From Gilvimarinus xylanilyticus (GTDB lineage Bacteria; Pseudomonadota; Gammaproteobacteria; Pseudomonadales; Cellvibrionaceae), in the NCBI RefSeq assembly GCF_024195295.1, contig NZ_JAMFTH010000006.1, positions 124,001-188,000 on the forward strand: DNA of 64,000 nt. The letters run 5' to 3'. This document shows positions 32,632 through 41,529 of the stretch, one piece after another (the first letter of the stretch is position 1; each line of letters starts with the position of its first letter). The notes under the pieces were generated by a model. That model was not told the origin of the DNA. It saw only the letters and a program-made list of their open reading frames with translations, and did not search any database. A program made the position numbers and the translations under genes.

Positions 32632-34410
32632 ATGCCCCAGCCGGTGCCGGCCGATACAGTGTTGGATTTGCGCTTTGTGATTAACGAGTTGGTCGCCGAC
32701 GGACGCTTAAGCCGCGCGGATGCCAACATCCTGTTGGGCGCCAACCGTACCCGGGCCCAGAGTGCGATGCACCCCATGGCGTATATCGCCACGCAAAATA
32801 TGGATGACGCCGCGCGCCCGGGCAAGCTGCTGGACGGCGAGGCGCTGACGCGCTGGATGGCAGAGCGTGCCGGGCTTGAGGTGGTACACATTGATCCGCT
32901 AAAAATTGATGTTTCCAAAGTGACCTCAGTGGTGTCTTACGGTTTTGCCAAGCGCCACAATATCCTCTGTGTGGAGGTGACGCCTGACGAGGTGGTTATT
33001 GCCTGTGCCCAGCCTTTTGTCTCAGGGTGGGAGCCTCAGGTGGAACATGTCGCCCGCAAGCGGGTCAGGCGCGTGTTTGCCAACCCCGCCCATGTTGAGC
33101 GCTACCAAGTCGAATTTTATACCCTGGCTCGCTCCGTAACGGGCGCCAGCGGCGGCCCTGGCGCGACCGGCGCCACCAACTTTGAGCAGCTGGTAGAGCT
33201 TAAATCTTTAGGCGAAGCCGATGCCGACGACCAGCACGTGGTCAATATTGTCGACTGGTTGTTACAGTATGCTTACGATCAGCGCGCCAGCGACATTCAT
33301 ATCGAACCGCGCCGGGAAATGGGCCGGGTGCGTTTTCGCATTGACGGTGTGTTGCACGATGTTTACGAGTTTCCCGCCTCGGTGGCGCTGGCGGTGGTCA
33401 GCCGCTTTAAAGTGCTGGGGCGCATGAACATCGCTGAAAAGCGCAAACCCCAGGACGGCCGCATTAAAACCCTGCGCGCCGATGACAGTGAGGTAGAGTT
33501 GCGTCTGTCCACCTTGCCCACCGCTTTTGGCGAAAAGCTGGTGATGCGGATATTTGACCCCGAGGTGCTGCTGCGCAGTTTTCACGACTTGGGGCTGGTG
33601 GGGGATGACTTTAAGCGCTGGGACGGTATGCTTACCCGACCCAACGGCATCGTATTGGTTACCGGGCCCACCGGCTCGGGTAAAACCACCACTCTGTATT
33701 CATCCCTGCGCAAGCTGGCTACCAGCGAAGTGAATGTCAGTACCATTGAAGACCCCATCGAGATGGTGGAAGAGAGCTTCAATCAGACCCAGGTGCATCA
33801 TAAGATCGAGCTGGATTTTGCCGCCGGTATCCGCACCCTGATGCGCCAGGACCCCGACATTATTATGGTGGGGGAGATGCGTGACCTGGAAACCGCACAA
33901 ATGGCCGTGCAGGCTGCGCTGACGGGCCACTTGGTGCTGTCGACGTTACACACCAACGATGCCCCGGCGTCGGTCGCGCGTCTGCTGGATTTGGGTATCC
34001 CCTCGTATTTGATCAACGCCACCTTGCTTGGGGTTATGGCTCAGCGGCTGGTGCGCACCCTGTGTCCTCACTGTAAAGAAGAGGGGAGCATTAAAGCCGA
34101 TGATTGGCATACCCTAGTGTCGCCCTGGAAAGTCAATGTACCGGAAAAAGTCTACCGCCCAGTCGGGTGTTTGGAATGCCGCAACACCGGGTATTTGGGG
34201 CGTCAGGGCATCTACGAAATCCTTATGTTGAGTGATTCCATTCAAGACCTTATTACCGAACGCTGCAATTTGCAGGCATTGCGCAAACAGGCCATGCGTG
34301 AAGGTATGCGCACGCTCCGGCTTTCTGGCGCGCAAAAAATTGCCGCGGGCCTGACCACCATGGAAGAAGTGCTGCGTGTGGCGCCGCCACCGGAGCGCAG
34401 CGAACGCTAA
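32632..34410 (+). CDS. Orphan GspE/PilB-type secretion ATPase
   Basis: A 592-residue type II/IV secretion ATPase. The ATG at 32632 has a GGAG site seven bases before it and is preferred to the upstream ATG at 32620. The N-terminal MshEN-like region (about 1-150) precedes the ATPase core. Walker A is GPTGSGKTTTLYSS, the Asp box is SDIHIEPR, Walker B is DPDIIMVGEMRD and the His box is HLVLSTLHTND. A tetracysteine zinc motif, CPHC about 32 residues before CLEC, is typical of PilB/GspE. No gene for an inner-membrane platform, pseudopilin or prepilin peptidase is adjacent; the following gene is glnE, 16 bp away. The machine it powers is unknown. Confidence 0.88.
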   Translation: MPQPVPADTVLDLRFVINELVADGRLSRADANILLGANRTRAQSAMHPMAYIATQNMDDAARPGKLLDGEALTRWMAERAGLEVVHIDPLKIDVSKVTSVVSYGFAKRHNILCVEVTPDEVVIACAQPFVSGWEPQVEHVARKRVRRVFANPAHVERYQVEFYTLARSVTGASGGPGATGATNFEQLVELKSLGEADADDQHVVNIVDWLLQYAYDQRASDIHIEPRREMGRVRFRIDGVLHDVYEFPASVALAVVSRFKVLGRMNIAEKRKPQDGRIKTLRADDSEVELRLSTLPTAFGEKLVMRIFDPEVLLRSFHDLGLVGDDFKRWDGMLTRPNGIVLVTGPTGSGKTTTLYSSLRKLATSEVNVSTIEDPIEMVEESFNQTQVHHKIELDFAAGIRTLMRQDPDIIMVGEMRDLETAQMAVQAALTGHLVLSTLHTNDAPASVARLLDLGIPSYLINATLLGVMAQRLVRTLCPHCKEEGSIKADDWHTLVSPWKVNVPEKVYRPVGCLECRNTGYLGRQGIYEILMLSDSIQDLITERCNLQALRKQAMREGMRTLRLSGAQKIAAGLTTMEEVLRVAPPPERSER

Positions 34411-34426
34411 AACCTAAGAGTTGTTT

Positions 34427-37363
34427 ATGACCCAAAATACCGCTAATACAAAGCCTTTAGAAATGCCTCGCGCCCTGACCGAACAGGCCGCCCGCCAGCG
34501 CGAGGCACTGGCCGAGGCCTGTACTCAGCAAGCTCTGTCGTTGGACGAGTTGGTCGCCGCCGCCCCCGAGGCGTTTGCCGAGCAGTTAGAGGTGATGTTG
34601 GGCTGCAGTGAGTTTGTGGCGCAAACCTGTAATCGCAATCCCCAGCACTTGCAGTCTCTGGTGGATAGCGGTGATCTGTACGAGCCGCAAAGCAGCGATA
34701 GCCTGACAGCACTGAGCGAGCAGCTGTTAAGTGCCGAGGATGATGCCGAGTTGGACCGACGGGTGCGTTTGGCCCGCAATCGCGCTATGGTGCGGATTAT
34801 CTGGCGCGATTTTAATCGCCTGGCGGATATGAGCGAGATTACCGCCGAGCTGTCCGCCTTTGCCGATACCGTCATCAGCGCCTGTTTAAACTGGCACTAC
34901 CGCGCCCTGGTAGAGCGCTATGGCCAACCCATCGGTCGCGACACCGACGAGGTGCAGCCACTTGTCGTGTTGGGAATGGGCAAGCTTGGTGCCCGCGAGT
35001 TGAACGTCTCCTCGGATATCGACTTAATTTTTTCCTACCCCGAGGCCGGTGAAACCAACGGCGAGCGCAAAAACTTAAGCAACCAGGAGTTTTTCGTTCG
35101 CTTGGGACAAAAGCTGATTAAGACCCTGGATGCGCAAACTGTCGACGGTTTTGTGTTTCGGGTGGATATGCGTCTGCGCCCCCATGGCCAGAGTGGCGCT
35201 TTGGTGCAAAATTTTGATGCTATGGAGGGGTACTATCAATCCCAGGGGCGGGATTGGGAGCGCTACGCGATGATCAAGGCGCGCCCCGTGGCCTGGGTTG
35301 AAGGCGGCGAAGCGGCTGGCAAAGAGTTAATGCAGATGCTGGCGCCTTTCACTTATCGCCAGTATGTGGATTTCAGTGTGATCGATTCGCTGCGGGATAT
35401 GAAAGGGCTGATTAACCGCCAGGTGCAGCGCAAAGGCATGGATTTGGACGTTAAGCTGGGCGAGGGCGGTATCCGCGAAGTGGAGTTCGTGGTGCAGTTG
35501 TTCCAGCTGATTCGAGGCGGTAAAGAGATCGCCCTGCGCGAGCGGCAGGTGTGCAAGCTTTTGCCCATGCTGGAAAAAGAAAAATACCTACCGAGCGGCA
35601 GTGGCCAGACTTTGCTGGATGCCTATATTTTTTTACGCAATACCGAACACGCTATTCAGGGTTATCAAGACCGCCAAACCCAGTCTCTGCCTTTGGATGA
35701 TTTCGGTCAAAGCCGTTTAGCTTATGTGATGGGCTTTGCCGGCTGGGATGATTTTTACAGTGCGCTGGTGGCCCATCGCGAGCGGGTTAACGCCGAGTTC
35801 CAGCAAGTGATTGCCGATCCGGACGACGAAACCCAAATGGACGACAGTGAGTTGGCCAACTGGTTGGGGCTATGGGATGAGAGCCTTGCCGGTGACGAGG
35901 CGCTCGAGTTTTTGAGCGCGCAGGGATTTAGCCAGGGCGAGCAGGTAATGCAGTGGTTGCAGGACCTGAAAAGCTCGCGCCAAGTGCTCGCGATGCAGGC
36001 ATCCAGTCGCTCGCGTCTGGATGCCTTTGTGCCGCGCTTGCTAGCGACTGTCGCGAGCGAAAAAGTCGAGCCGGAACAGACCCTCAAGCGAATACTGCCT
36101 TTTGTATTAGCGGTGGTTCGCCGCAGCGCCTATTTGGTGCTACTGGTGGAAAACCCCACCGCGCTGACGCAGCTGGTGCAGCTCAGTTCTGCCAGTCCCT
36201 GGATCGCCAACGAGCTGGCTCAGCATCCGATTTTGCTGGACGAACTGCTCACGCCCGAAAGCCTTTACGCGCCCCCCGATAAAGACGAGTTGCGCGACGA
36301 GTTGCGCCGCGAGCTGCTGCGCCTGGGCTGGGACGATCTGGAGGGGCATATGGAGTCACTGCGCTATTTCCGCAGTGCCCACGCCCTGCGGGTGGCGGCC
36401 AGTGAGGTCACCGGCGCTTTGGCGCTGATGAAGGTCAGTGACTACCTGACCTATATTGCCGAGGTCATCCTTGAGCATGTGCTGGTGTTGGCCTGGGAGC
36501 AAATGGTGGCTCGCCACGGCTACCCCGCGCGCGCCGAAGGTGGCGAGGCTCGCGAACCGGAGCTCACGATTGTGGGTTACGGCAAGCTCGGCGGCATTGA
36601 GCTGGGGCATGGCTCGGATTTGGATTTGGTGTTTATTCACGATGCCTGGTCCGGCGGCGCAACGGGTGGGGAAAAGTCAGTGGACAATATCACTTTCTAC
36701 ACCCGCCTGGGACAGCGGATTATCCATATTCTTAATACCCAGACCGTTTCCGGCAAGCTTTACGAAGTGGATATGCGGCTGCGGCCTTCGGGCAATTCGG
36801 GGATGCTGGTCGCCTCCATGGATGCGTTCGAAAAGTATCAGCGCACCGAGGCCTGGACGTGGGAGCACCAGGCGCTGGTGCGAGCGCGCCCCGTGGCAGG
36901 TAGTGAGGCACTGGCCGAGCGCTTTGCCGAGGTGCGCGCCGAGCTCCTGCAGCAAGCTCGTGACCCGGTCAAGCTGCGCAAAGATGTCGTCGAGATGCGG
37001 GAAAAAATGCGCACCCATTTGGGTAGCGGTACAGATAGCGGTAAATTTCACCTTAAGCAGGACGCCGGAGGTATCGTCGATATTGAATTTATGGTTCAAT
37101 ACGCCGTTTTGGCGTGGGCCCACAAAGCGCCCGCGCTCACCCGGTATACGGATAATATACGCATACTAGAGACCCTGCAGCAGGAGACCTTGCTACCGGC
37201 TGAGGGGGTATTGCAGCTGATCGAAGCCTACAAGGCCTACCGATCCACCGGACACCGCCTCGCGCTACAGCACCAGCAGGCGATATTGCAAGGTACACAG
37301 GAGTTTGCCGCCGAGCGCAAACAGGTCAGCGAATGGTGGCACAAACTGTTGCTTCCGGATTGA
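34427..37363 (+). CDS. glnE: Glutamine synthetase adenylyltransferase/adenylyl-removing enzyme
   Basis: A 978-residue bifunctional enzyme that adds or removes AMP on glutamine synthetase according to PII and glutamine. The ATG at 34427 is preferred over the TTG at 34421. Two nucleotidyltransferase domains are seen: VVLGMGKLGARELNVSSDID in the deadenylylating N-half and IVGYGKLGGIELGHGSDLDL in the adenylylating C-half, each followed by a VDMRLRP motif. The length fits the family. It shares a strand with the ATPase gene upstream and ilvE downstream (63 bp gap). Confidence 0.96.
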   Translation: MTQNTANTKPLEMPRALTEQAARQREALAEACTQQALSLDELVAAAPEAFAEQLEVMLGCSEFVAQTCNRNPQHLQSLVDSGDLYEPQSSDSLTALSEQLLSAEDDAELDRRVRLARNRAMVRIIWRDFNRLADMSEITAELSAFADTVISACLNWHYRALVERYGQPIGRDTDEVQPLVVLGMGKLGARELNVSSDIDLIFSYPEAGETNGERKNLSNQEFFVRLGQKLIKTLDAQTVDGFVFRVDMRLRPHGQSGALVQNFDAMEGYYQSQGRDWERYAMIKARPVAWVEGGEAAGKELMQMLAPFTYRQYVDFSVIDSLRDMKGLINRQVQRKGMDLDVKLGEGGIREVEFVVQLFQLIRGGKEIALRERQVCKLLPMLEKEKYLPSGSGQTLLDAYIFLRNTEHAIQGYQDRQTQSLPLDDFGQSRLAYVMGFAGWDDFYSALVAHRERVNAEFQQVIADPDDETQMDDSELANWLGLWDESLAGDEALEFLSAQGFSQGEQVMQWLQDLKSSRQVLAMQASSRSRLDAFVPRLLATVASEKVEPEQTLKRILPFVLAVVRRSAYLVLLVENPTALTQLVQLSSASPWIANELAQHPILLDELLTPESLYAPPDKDELRDELRRELLRLGWDDLEGHMESLRYFRSAHALRVAASEVTGALALMKVSDYLTYIAEVILEHVLVLAWEQMVARHGYPARAEGGEAREPELTIVGYGKLGGIELGHGSDLDLVFIHDAWSGGATGGEKSVDNITFYTRLGQRIIHILNTQTVSGKLYEVDMRLRPSGNSGMLVASMDAFEKYQRTEAWTWEHQALVRARPVAGSEALAERFAEVRAELLQQARDPVKLRKDVVEMREKMRTHLGSGTDSGKFHLKQDAGGIVDIEFMVQYAVLAWAHKAPALTRYTDNIRILETLQQETLLPAEGVLQLIEAYKAYRSTGHRLALQHQQAILQGTQEFAAERKQVSEWWHKLLLPD

Positions 37364-37426
37364 TCTCAATCGCCGGCCGTTAAACCCATAATCCCAGAAT
37401 GACTTGATACTGTTTAGGAGTTGGCT

Positions 37427-38356
37427 ATGTCATTTGCCGATCGCGACGGCGTAATATGGCTGGATGGCGAACTGGTGCCGTGGCGCGATGCCCGAGTACA
37501 CGTACTGACCCACACCCTGCATTACGGCATGGGCGTTTTTGAAGGCGTGCGCGCCTATGAAACCGCCGAAGATGGCACCTGTATTTTTCGTTTGCAGGAG
37601 CACACCGACCGGTTGTACCGCTCGGCGCACATCATGCGCATGAAGCTTCCGTTTGAAAAAGACGTATTGAACGATGCGCAAAAACTGGTGGTGCGGGAAA
37701 ACAACCTGCAAGAGAGCTACCTGCGCCCCATGGCTTTTTACGGCTCTGAGGGGATGGGCCTGCGCGCCGATAACCTGCGAGTGCACGTGATGGTGGCCGC
37801 CTGGAACTGGCCCTCGTATATGTCGCCCGAAGCGCGGGATTTAGGTATTAAAGTGCGTACCTCAAGCTATACCCGCCACCATGTGAACATCTCCATGTGT
37901 AAGGCAAAAGCGAACGGCCACTACATCAACTCGCTGCTCGCCCTGCAAGAGGCGTTGGACAGCGGTTGTGAAGAGGCGCTGCTTTTGGACAACGAAGGTT
38001 ATGTGGCCGAGGGCAGTGGCGAAAACGTGTTTGTGATTCGCGACGGTATTATTTACACGCCCGAGCTGACCTCTTGCCTGGACGGTATTACCCGCAACAC
38101 GATTTTCACCCTGGCGGCCGAGTGCGGATACGAAGTGCGCGAAAAACGCATAACCCGCGATGAAGTCTATGTGGCCGATGAAGTTTTCTTTACCGGTACT
38201 GCGGCCGAGGTACTGCCCATTCGCGAGCTGGATGGTCGTCAGATCGGCGCCGGCAAGCGCGGGCCGATGACGACCCAGCTGCAAAGTTTGTATTTCGATG
38301 CAGTGAAGGGGCGGCTGGCGCAACACAAAGCGTGGCTGGCACCGGTTAAAGGCTAA
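37427..38356 (+). CDS. ilvE: Branched-chain amino acid aminotransferase
   Basis: A 309-residue class IV PLP aminotransferase making valine, leucine and isoleucine from their 2-oxoacids. The ATG at 37427 follows an AGGAG site by six bases. Conserved features include DGELVPWRDARVHVLTHTLHYG, RLQEHTDRLYRSA, the SMCKAKANGHYINSLLA lysine region, EGSGENVFVI and the FFTGTAAEVLPI phosphate loop. The order glnE-ilvE-waaF is shared with Pseudomonas. It ends 2 bp before waaF. Confidence 0.95.
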   Translation: MSFADRDGVIWLDGELVPWRDARVHVLTHTLHYGMGVFEGVRAYETAEDGTCIFRLQEHTDRLYRSAHIMRMKLPFEKDVLNDAQKLVVRENNLQESYLRPMAFYGSEGMGLRADNLRVHVMVAAWNWPSYMSPEARDLGIKVRTSSYTRHHVNISMCKAKANGHYINSLLALQEALDSGCEEALLLDNEGYVAEGSGENVFVIRDGIIYTPELTSCLDGITRNTIFTLAAECGYEVREKRITRDEVYVADEVFFTGTAAEVLPIRELDGRQIGAGKRGPMTTQLQSLYFDAVKGRLAQHKAWLAPVKG

Positions 38357-38358
38357 GC

Positions 38359-39390
38359 GTGGCCGGGGGAGAGCGGATACTGATCGTCGGCCCCTCGTGG
38401 GTGGGCGATATGGTGATGGCGCAGTCACTGTTCAAAGTGCTGCGTCAACAATACCCACATGTGCCTATTGATGTCTTGGCTCCGGCTTGGAGTCGCCCCC
38501 TAATTGAGCGAATGCCCGAGATCGAAGCAGGGATTGATATGCCTGTGGGGCACGGCAAAATTATGCTCAAACAGCGCTGGAAGCTCGCTCGCCAGCTGGC
38601 CTGCAAAGGCTACACCCGTGCCTATGTGCTTCCCAATTCACTTAAGTCAGCCCTTATCCCAGGGTTTGCCGGCATTCCCACACGTGTGGGCTGGCGCGGT
38701 GAAATGCGCTATGGCTTGCTCAATGATATCCGCAAGCTGGACTCCGAGCGCTATCCGTTAATGGTCGATCGCTTCGTTGCCCTGGCCTATCGCCCGGGGG
38801 CAGAGCTTCCCCCGGCGCCTCGCCCTGAGCTCGTAGCGGATATTGGTCGGCTACCCGCGCTGCGGGGAAAATATCAATTAAACGCTGATCGTCCCGTACT
38901 GGCTTTGTGTCCTGGCGCCGAGTTTGGCCCCTCGAAGCAGTGGCCTGCGAGTCACTATGCCGAGGTGGCGCGGGAGATGATTGAGCGCGGATTTCAAGTA
39001 TGGATTTTCGGATCGGCGAAAGATGCCCCTGTGGCACAAGAAATTATCGCGTGCCTGAAAGGATCTGACCACGTTCACTCGCTCGCGGGGCAAACCTCTT
39101 TAGCTGATGCGATCGATCTAATGGCGGCGAGCGATTCAGTGGTTAGCAACGACTCAGGTTTAATGCATATCGCGGCAGCCTTGGGGCGCCCGTTGGTCGC
39201 GGTTTACGGCTCCACCTCACCCTCTTTTACCCCGCCACTGGGGGAGAAGGTGAACACGTTGTCGTTGGGGCTCAGCTGCCAGCCCTGTTTTTCCCGGCAG
39301 TGTCCTTTGGAGCATAAAAGGTGTCTGGAAGACTTGCAGCCTCAGCAGGTTTTGAACCATCTGAGGTTGCAGGAGTCGGTGGGTCGTTAA
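38359..39390 (+). CDS. waaF: ADP-heptose:LPS heptosyltransferase II
   Basis: A 343-residue GT9 glycosyltransferase adding the second heptose to the LPS inner core, at the cytoplasmic face of the inner membrane. It starts at GTG, 2 bp after ilvE. Family marks are ILIVGPSWVGDMVMAQSL at the N-terminus, ALCPGAEFGPSKQWP and SNDSGLMHIAAALGRPLVAVYG in the donor-binding half, and the cysteine-rich end (CQPCFSRQCP). It uses ADP-heptose made by HldE, encoded 5 kb downstream. Confidence 0.95.
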   Translation: MAGGERILIVGPSWVGDMVMAQSLFKVLRQQYPHVPIDVLAPAWSRPLIERMPEIEAGIDMPVGHGKIMLKQRWKLARQLACKGYTRAYVLPNSLKSALIPGFAGIPTRVGWRGEMRYGLLNDIRKLDSERYPLMVDRFVALAYRPGAELPPAPRPELVADIGRLPALRGKYQLNADRPVLALCPGAEFGPSKQWPASHYAEVAREMIERGFQVWIFGSAKDAPVAQEIIACLKGSDHVHSLAGQTSLADAIDLMAASDSVVSNDSGLMHIAAALGRPLVAVYGSTSPSFTPPLGEKVNTLSLGLSCQPCFSRQCPLEHKRCLEDLQPQQVLNHLRLQESVGR

Positions 39391-39473
39391 GAATTAACAA
39401 AGTAAACCCAATGAGTAACGTCAACCTTGGGCGTCCGTTCTACGGGTATTTTATACAGGTCGGATTTTAATTT

Positions 39474-40748
39474 ATGACAGCAATTGGTGAGAGTGCCGAG
39501 CCGGTAAAATTTCGCTACTGGATATCGGCCTGCATTGGGTTGACCTGTGCTCTGTGTTTTTTAGTCCCCAGTGGTTATTCCTATGGTCCGGCACTGATTT
39601 TTTTAAGTGGTTTAGTCTGGCTGCCTAAGACCCGCCCGGCTTTAAAGCTTAATCGCCGCGACAAGATATTGCTGGCCACATTGATCGGTTACTTTGCCGT
39701 GAGCGTCGTTATTAACCTGATTCATGGTGCCTCGTCGCGTTACTATGAAGAGCCAAGTCGCTACTTGTTGGGAGCCTTGGCACTGTTAGTGATTCTGGGG
39801 GTGAGGCCGGTTGCTGCTTTTTGGTGGGCTGGGCTGTGTGTAGGTGCTGCGTCAGCGGGGCTGTTCGCCCTTGAGCAAATGTTTTGGGAAGGACGTGAGC
39901 GGGCTTTTGGTTTAATGAACCCGATTCAGTTTGGCAATTTGGCCATATTGATGAGCGGCTTGTGCTTAGCGGGTTTGGGATGGGCAAAGCAACAGCACAA
40001 AAGCCAGTATTGGATGCTTGCGATCGTGGTCTGTTCTACTTTGGGTGTCATTGCATCGGTTCTATCCGGTGCCCGTGGAGGGTGGTTGGCCCTGCCATTT
40101 ATCGCTTTAATACTGTTTATAAATTTGCGTAACTATCTACCGCGCACGGTGATGTATGCCAGCATTGTGGGCGGCCTAGTCTTTGTGGTGCTGCTGTATT
40201 TTGTCCCTCAGACGGGTATTCAGGAGAGGGTGAATCGCGGAGTCACCGAAGTCGGGCAGTATTTAAGTGGCAAGCATGTGGGGCGCTCGGTGGGGCTGCG
40301 TTTTGAAATGTGGCGCGCGGCATCTACTATGGTAGATGAAAAGCCGTGGGTCGGCTGGGGCGAAGAGGGGTACATTGAGCCGATGCTTGAGCGCATCGAA
40401 GGCAAAAAAATACGCAAAGGCGTTAGCCACTTTACCCATGTGCATAACGATATGTTGGATGTGACAGTGAAACGTGGTTTGCTGGGGTTGGCCGCGTTGC
40501 TGATAGTGTACTTACTGCCTCTAGCCATTTTCTCCGTGGAAGCAATACGAATGAAAAGCCAGCAAGTCGAGGCTAAGGCGTTTGCCATGTCAGGGGTTAT
40601 CCTGGTGAGTTCGGTGGCGCTTTTCGGGTTGACGCAGGCGTTTTTTCGTCACAATAGCGGCGTGACCTTATACGTATTTTTTATCGCTGTGATCTGGGGG
40701 TTTATGCGTTGCGCCCAGCAGCGGGAGGCGGAACTTGAGCTCCGCTAA
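39474..40748 (+). CDS. waaL: O-antigen ligase family membrane protein
   Basis: A 424-residue polytopic inner-membrane protein with about ten to twelve hydrophobic segments and the Wzy_C/O-antigen ligase region, including a large periplasmic loop with GWGEEGYIEPMLERIEG and HVHNDMLD around residues 290-325, where ligases carry an essential His. It probably joins O-polysaccharide to lipid A-core at the periplasmic face. A Wzy-type polymerase is the alternative. It begins 83 bp after waaF. The TTG of the next gene overlaps its end by 14 bp. Confidence 0.8.
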   Translation: MTAIGESAEPVKFRYWISACIGLTCALCFLVPSGYSYGPALIFLSGLVWLPKTRPALKLNRRDKILLATLIGYFAVSVVINLIHGASSRYYEEPSRYLLGALALLVILGVRPVAAFWWAGLCVGAASAGLFALEQMFWEGRERAFGLMNPIQFGNLAILMSGLCLAGLGWAKQQHKSQYWMLAIVVCSTLGVIASVLSGARGGWLALPFIALILFINLRNYLPRTVMYASIVGGLVFVVLLYFVPQTGIQERVNRGVTEVGQYLSGKHVGRSVGLRFEMWRAASTMVDEKPWVGWGEEGYIEPMLERIEGKKIRKGVSHFTHVHNDMLDVTVKRGLLGLAALLIVYLLPLAIFSVEAIRMKSQQVEAKAFAMSGVILVSSVALFGLTQAFFRHNSGVTLYVFFIAVIWGFMRCAQQREAELELR

Positions 40749-41508
40749 GGCGATTCAGTTAAGTGCTGTTCTGATTGTGAAGGACGAAGCGGATAAGCTG
40801 GCTGAGTGTTTACAGTCGGTTGGTTTTGCCGACGAGATCGTTGTGCTTGATTCTGGTAGCAGTGATCAAACTTGCGAAGTCGCGGCAAGCTTCGGAGCAC
40901 GGGTCGAGATCAATGAAGATTGGCGAGGCTTTGGTGTACAACGTCAGCGCGCTCAGCAACTCGCCCAGGGGCGTTGGGTTTTTGTTCTGGACGCTGATGA
41001 GCGCGTAACCCCTAAACTCCGTCAGGAGATATTAAACGTATTAGAGGGTGGCGAATGTATCTATGAGGTAAATCGTTTAAGCTGGTGCTTTGGGCGTTTT
41101 ATGCGACATACCGCGATGTACCCGGACTGGATTCCTAGATTGTATCCCCGCGAAAGCGCGGGCTTTGACAATACCCGGGTTCACGAGCGTTTGCAAAATC
41201 CCAATAAGCTGCCGGTCAAACGCTTGGATGGAGATTTGTTGCACTATGTTTATGACAGTGTGCGTCATCTGGTTAGCAAATCTGCCCTGTACTCTGAACA
41301 GTGGGCCATCGCTCGGCAGGAACAGGGGCGCAAAGGGTCGCTGTTATCGGCGTGCTTACACGGTTTGAGTTGCTTTGTGCGCATGTACATACTCAAGCGC
41401 GGCTTTCTCGATGGCGGACAAGGTTTGCTGATAGCGCTGGTGATGTCCCACGCGACTTTTGCAAAATACGCCGATTTGTGGGTGCGCACGCGCACAAAAT
41501 CTTCTTAA
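40735..41508 (+). CDS. LPS core glycosyltransferase family 2 (WaaE/KdtX-like)
   Basis: A 257-residue GT2 enzyme. It starts at TTG, supported by a GGGAGG site upstream and by matching the family N-terminus (LSAVLIVKDEADKLAECLQS). The donor-binding DSGSSDQT and the DXD motif as LDADERVT are clear, and WIPRLYPRESAGF follows. Close relatives add a sugar, often beta-1,4-glucose, to heptose I of the LPS inner core. The start lies 14 bp inside waaL, so translation is coupled. The acceptor is inferred from the waaF-waaL-msbA-hldE context. Confidence 0.85.
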   Translation: MSSAKAIQLSAVLIVKDEADKLAECLQSVGFADEIVVLDSGSSDQTCEVAASFGARVEINEDWRGFGVQRQRAQQLAQGRWVFVLDADERVTPKLRQEILNVLEGGECIYEVNRLSWCFGRFMRHTAMYPDWIPRLYPRESAGFDNTRVHERLQNPNKLPVKRLDGDLLHYVYDSVRHLVSKSALYSEQWAIARQEQGRKGSLLSACLHGLSCFVRMYILKRGFLDGGQGLLIALVMSHATFAKYADLWVRTRTKSS

Positions 41509-41529
41509 GTCTAGAGCATAGAGAGCATT

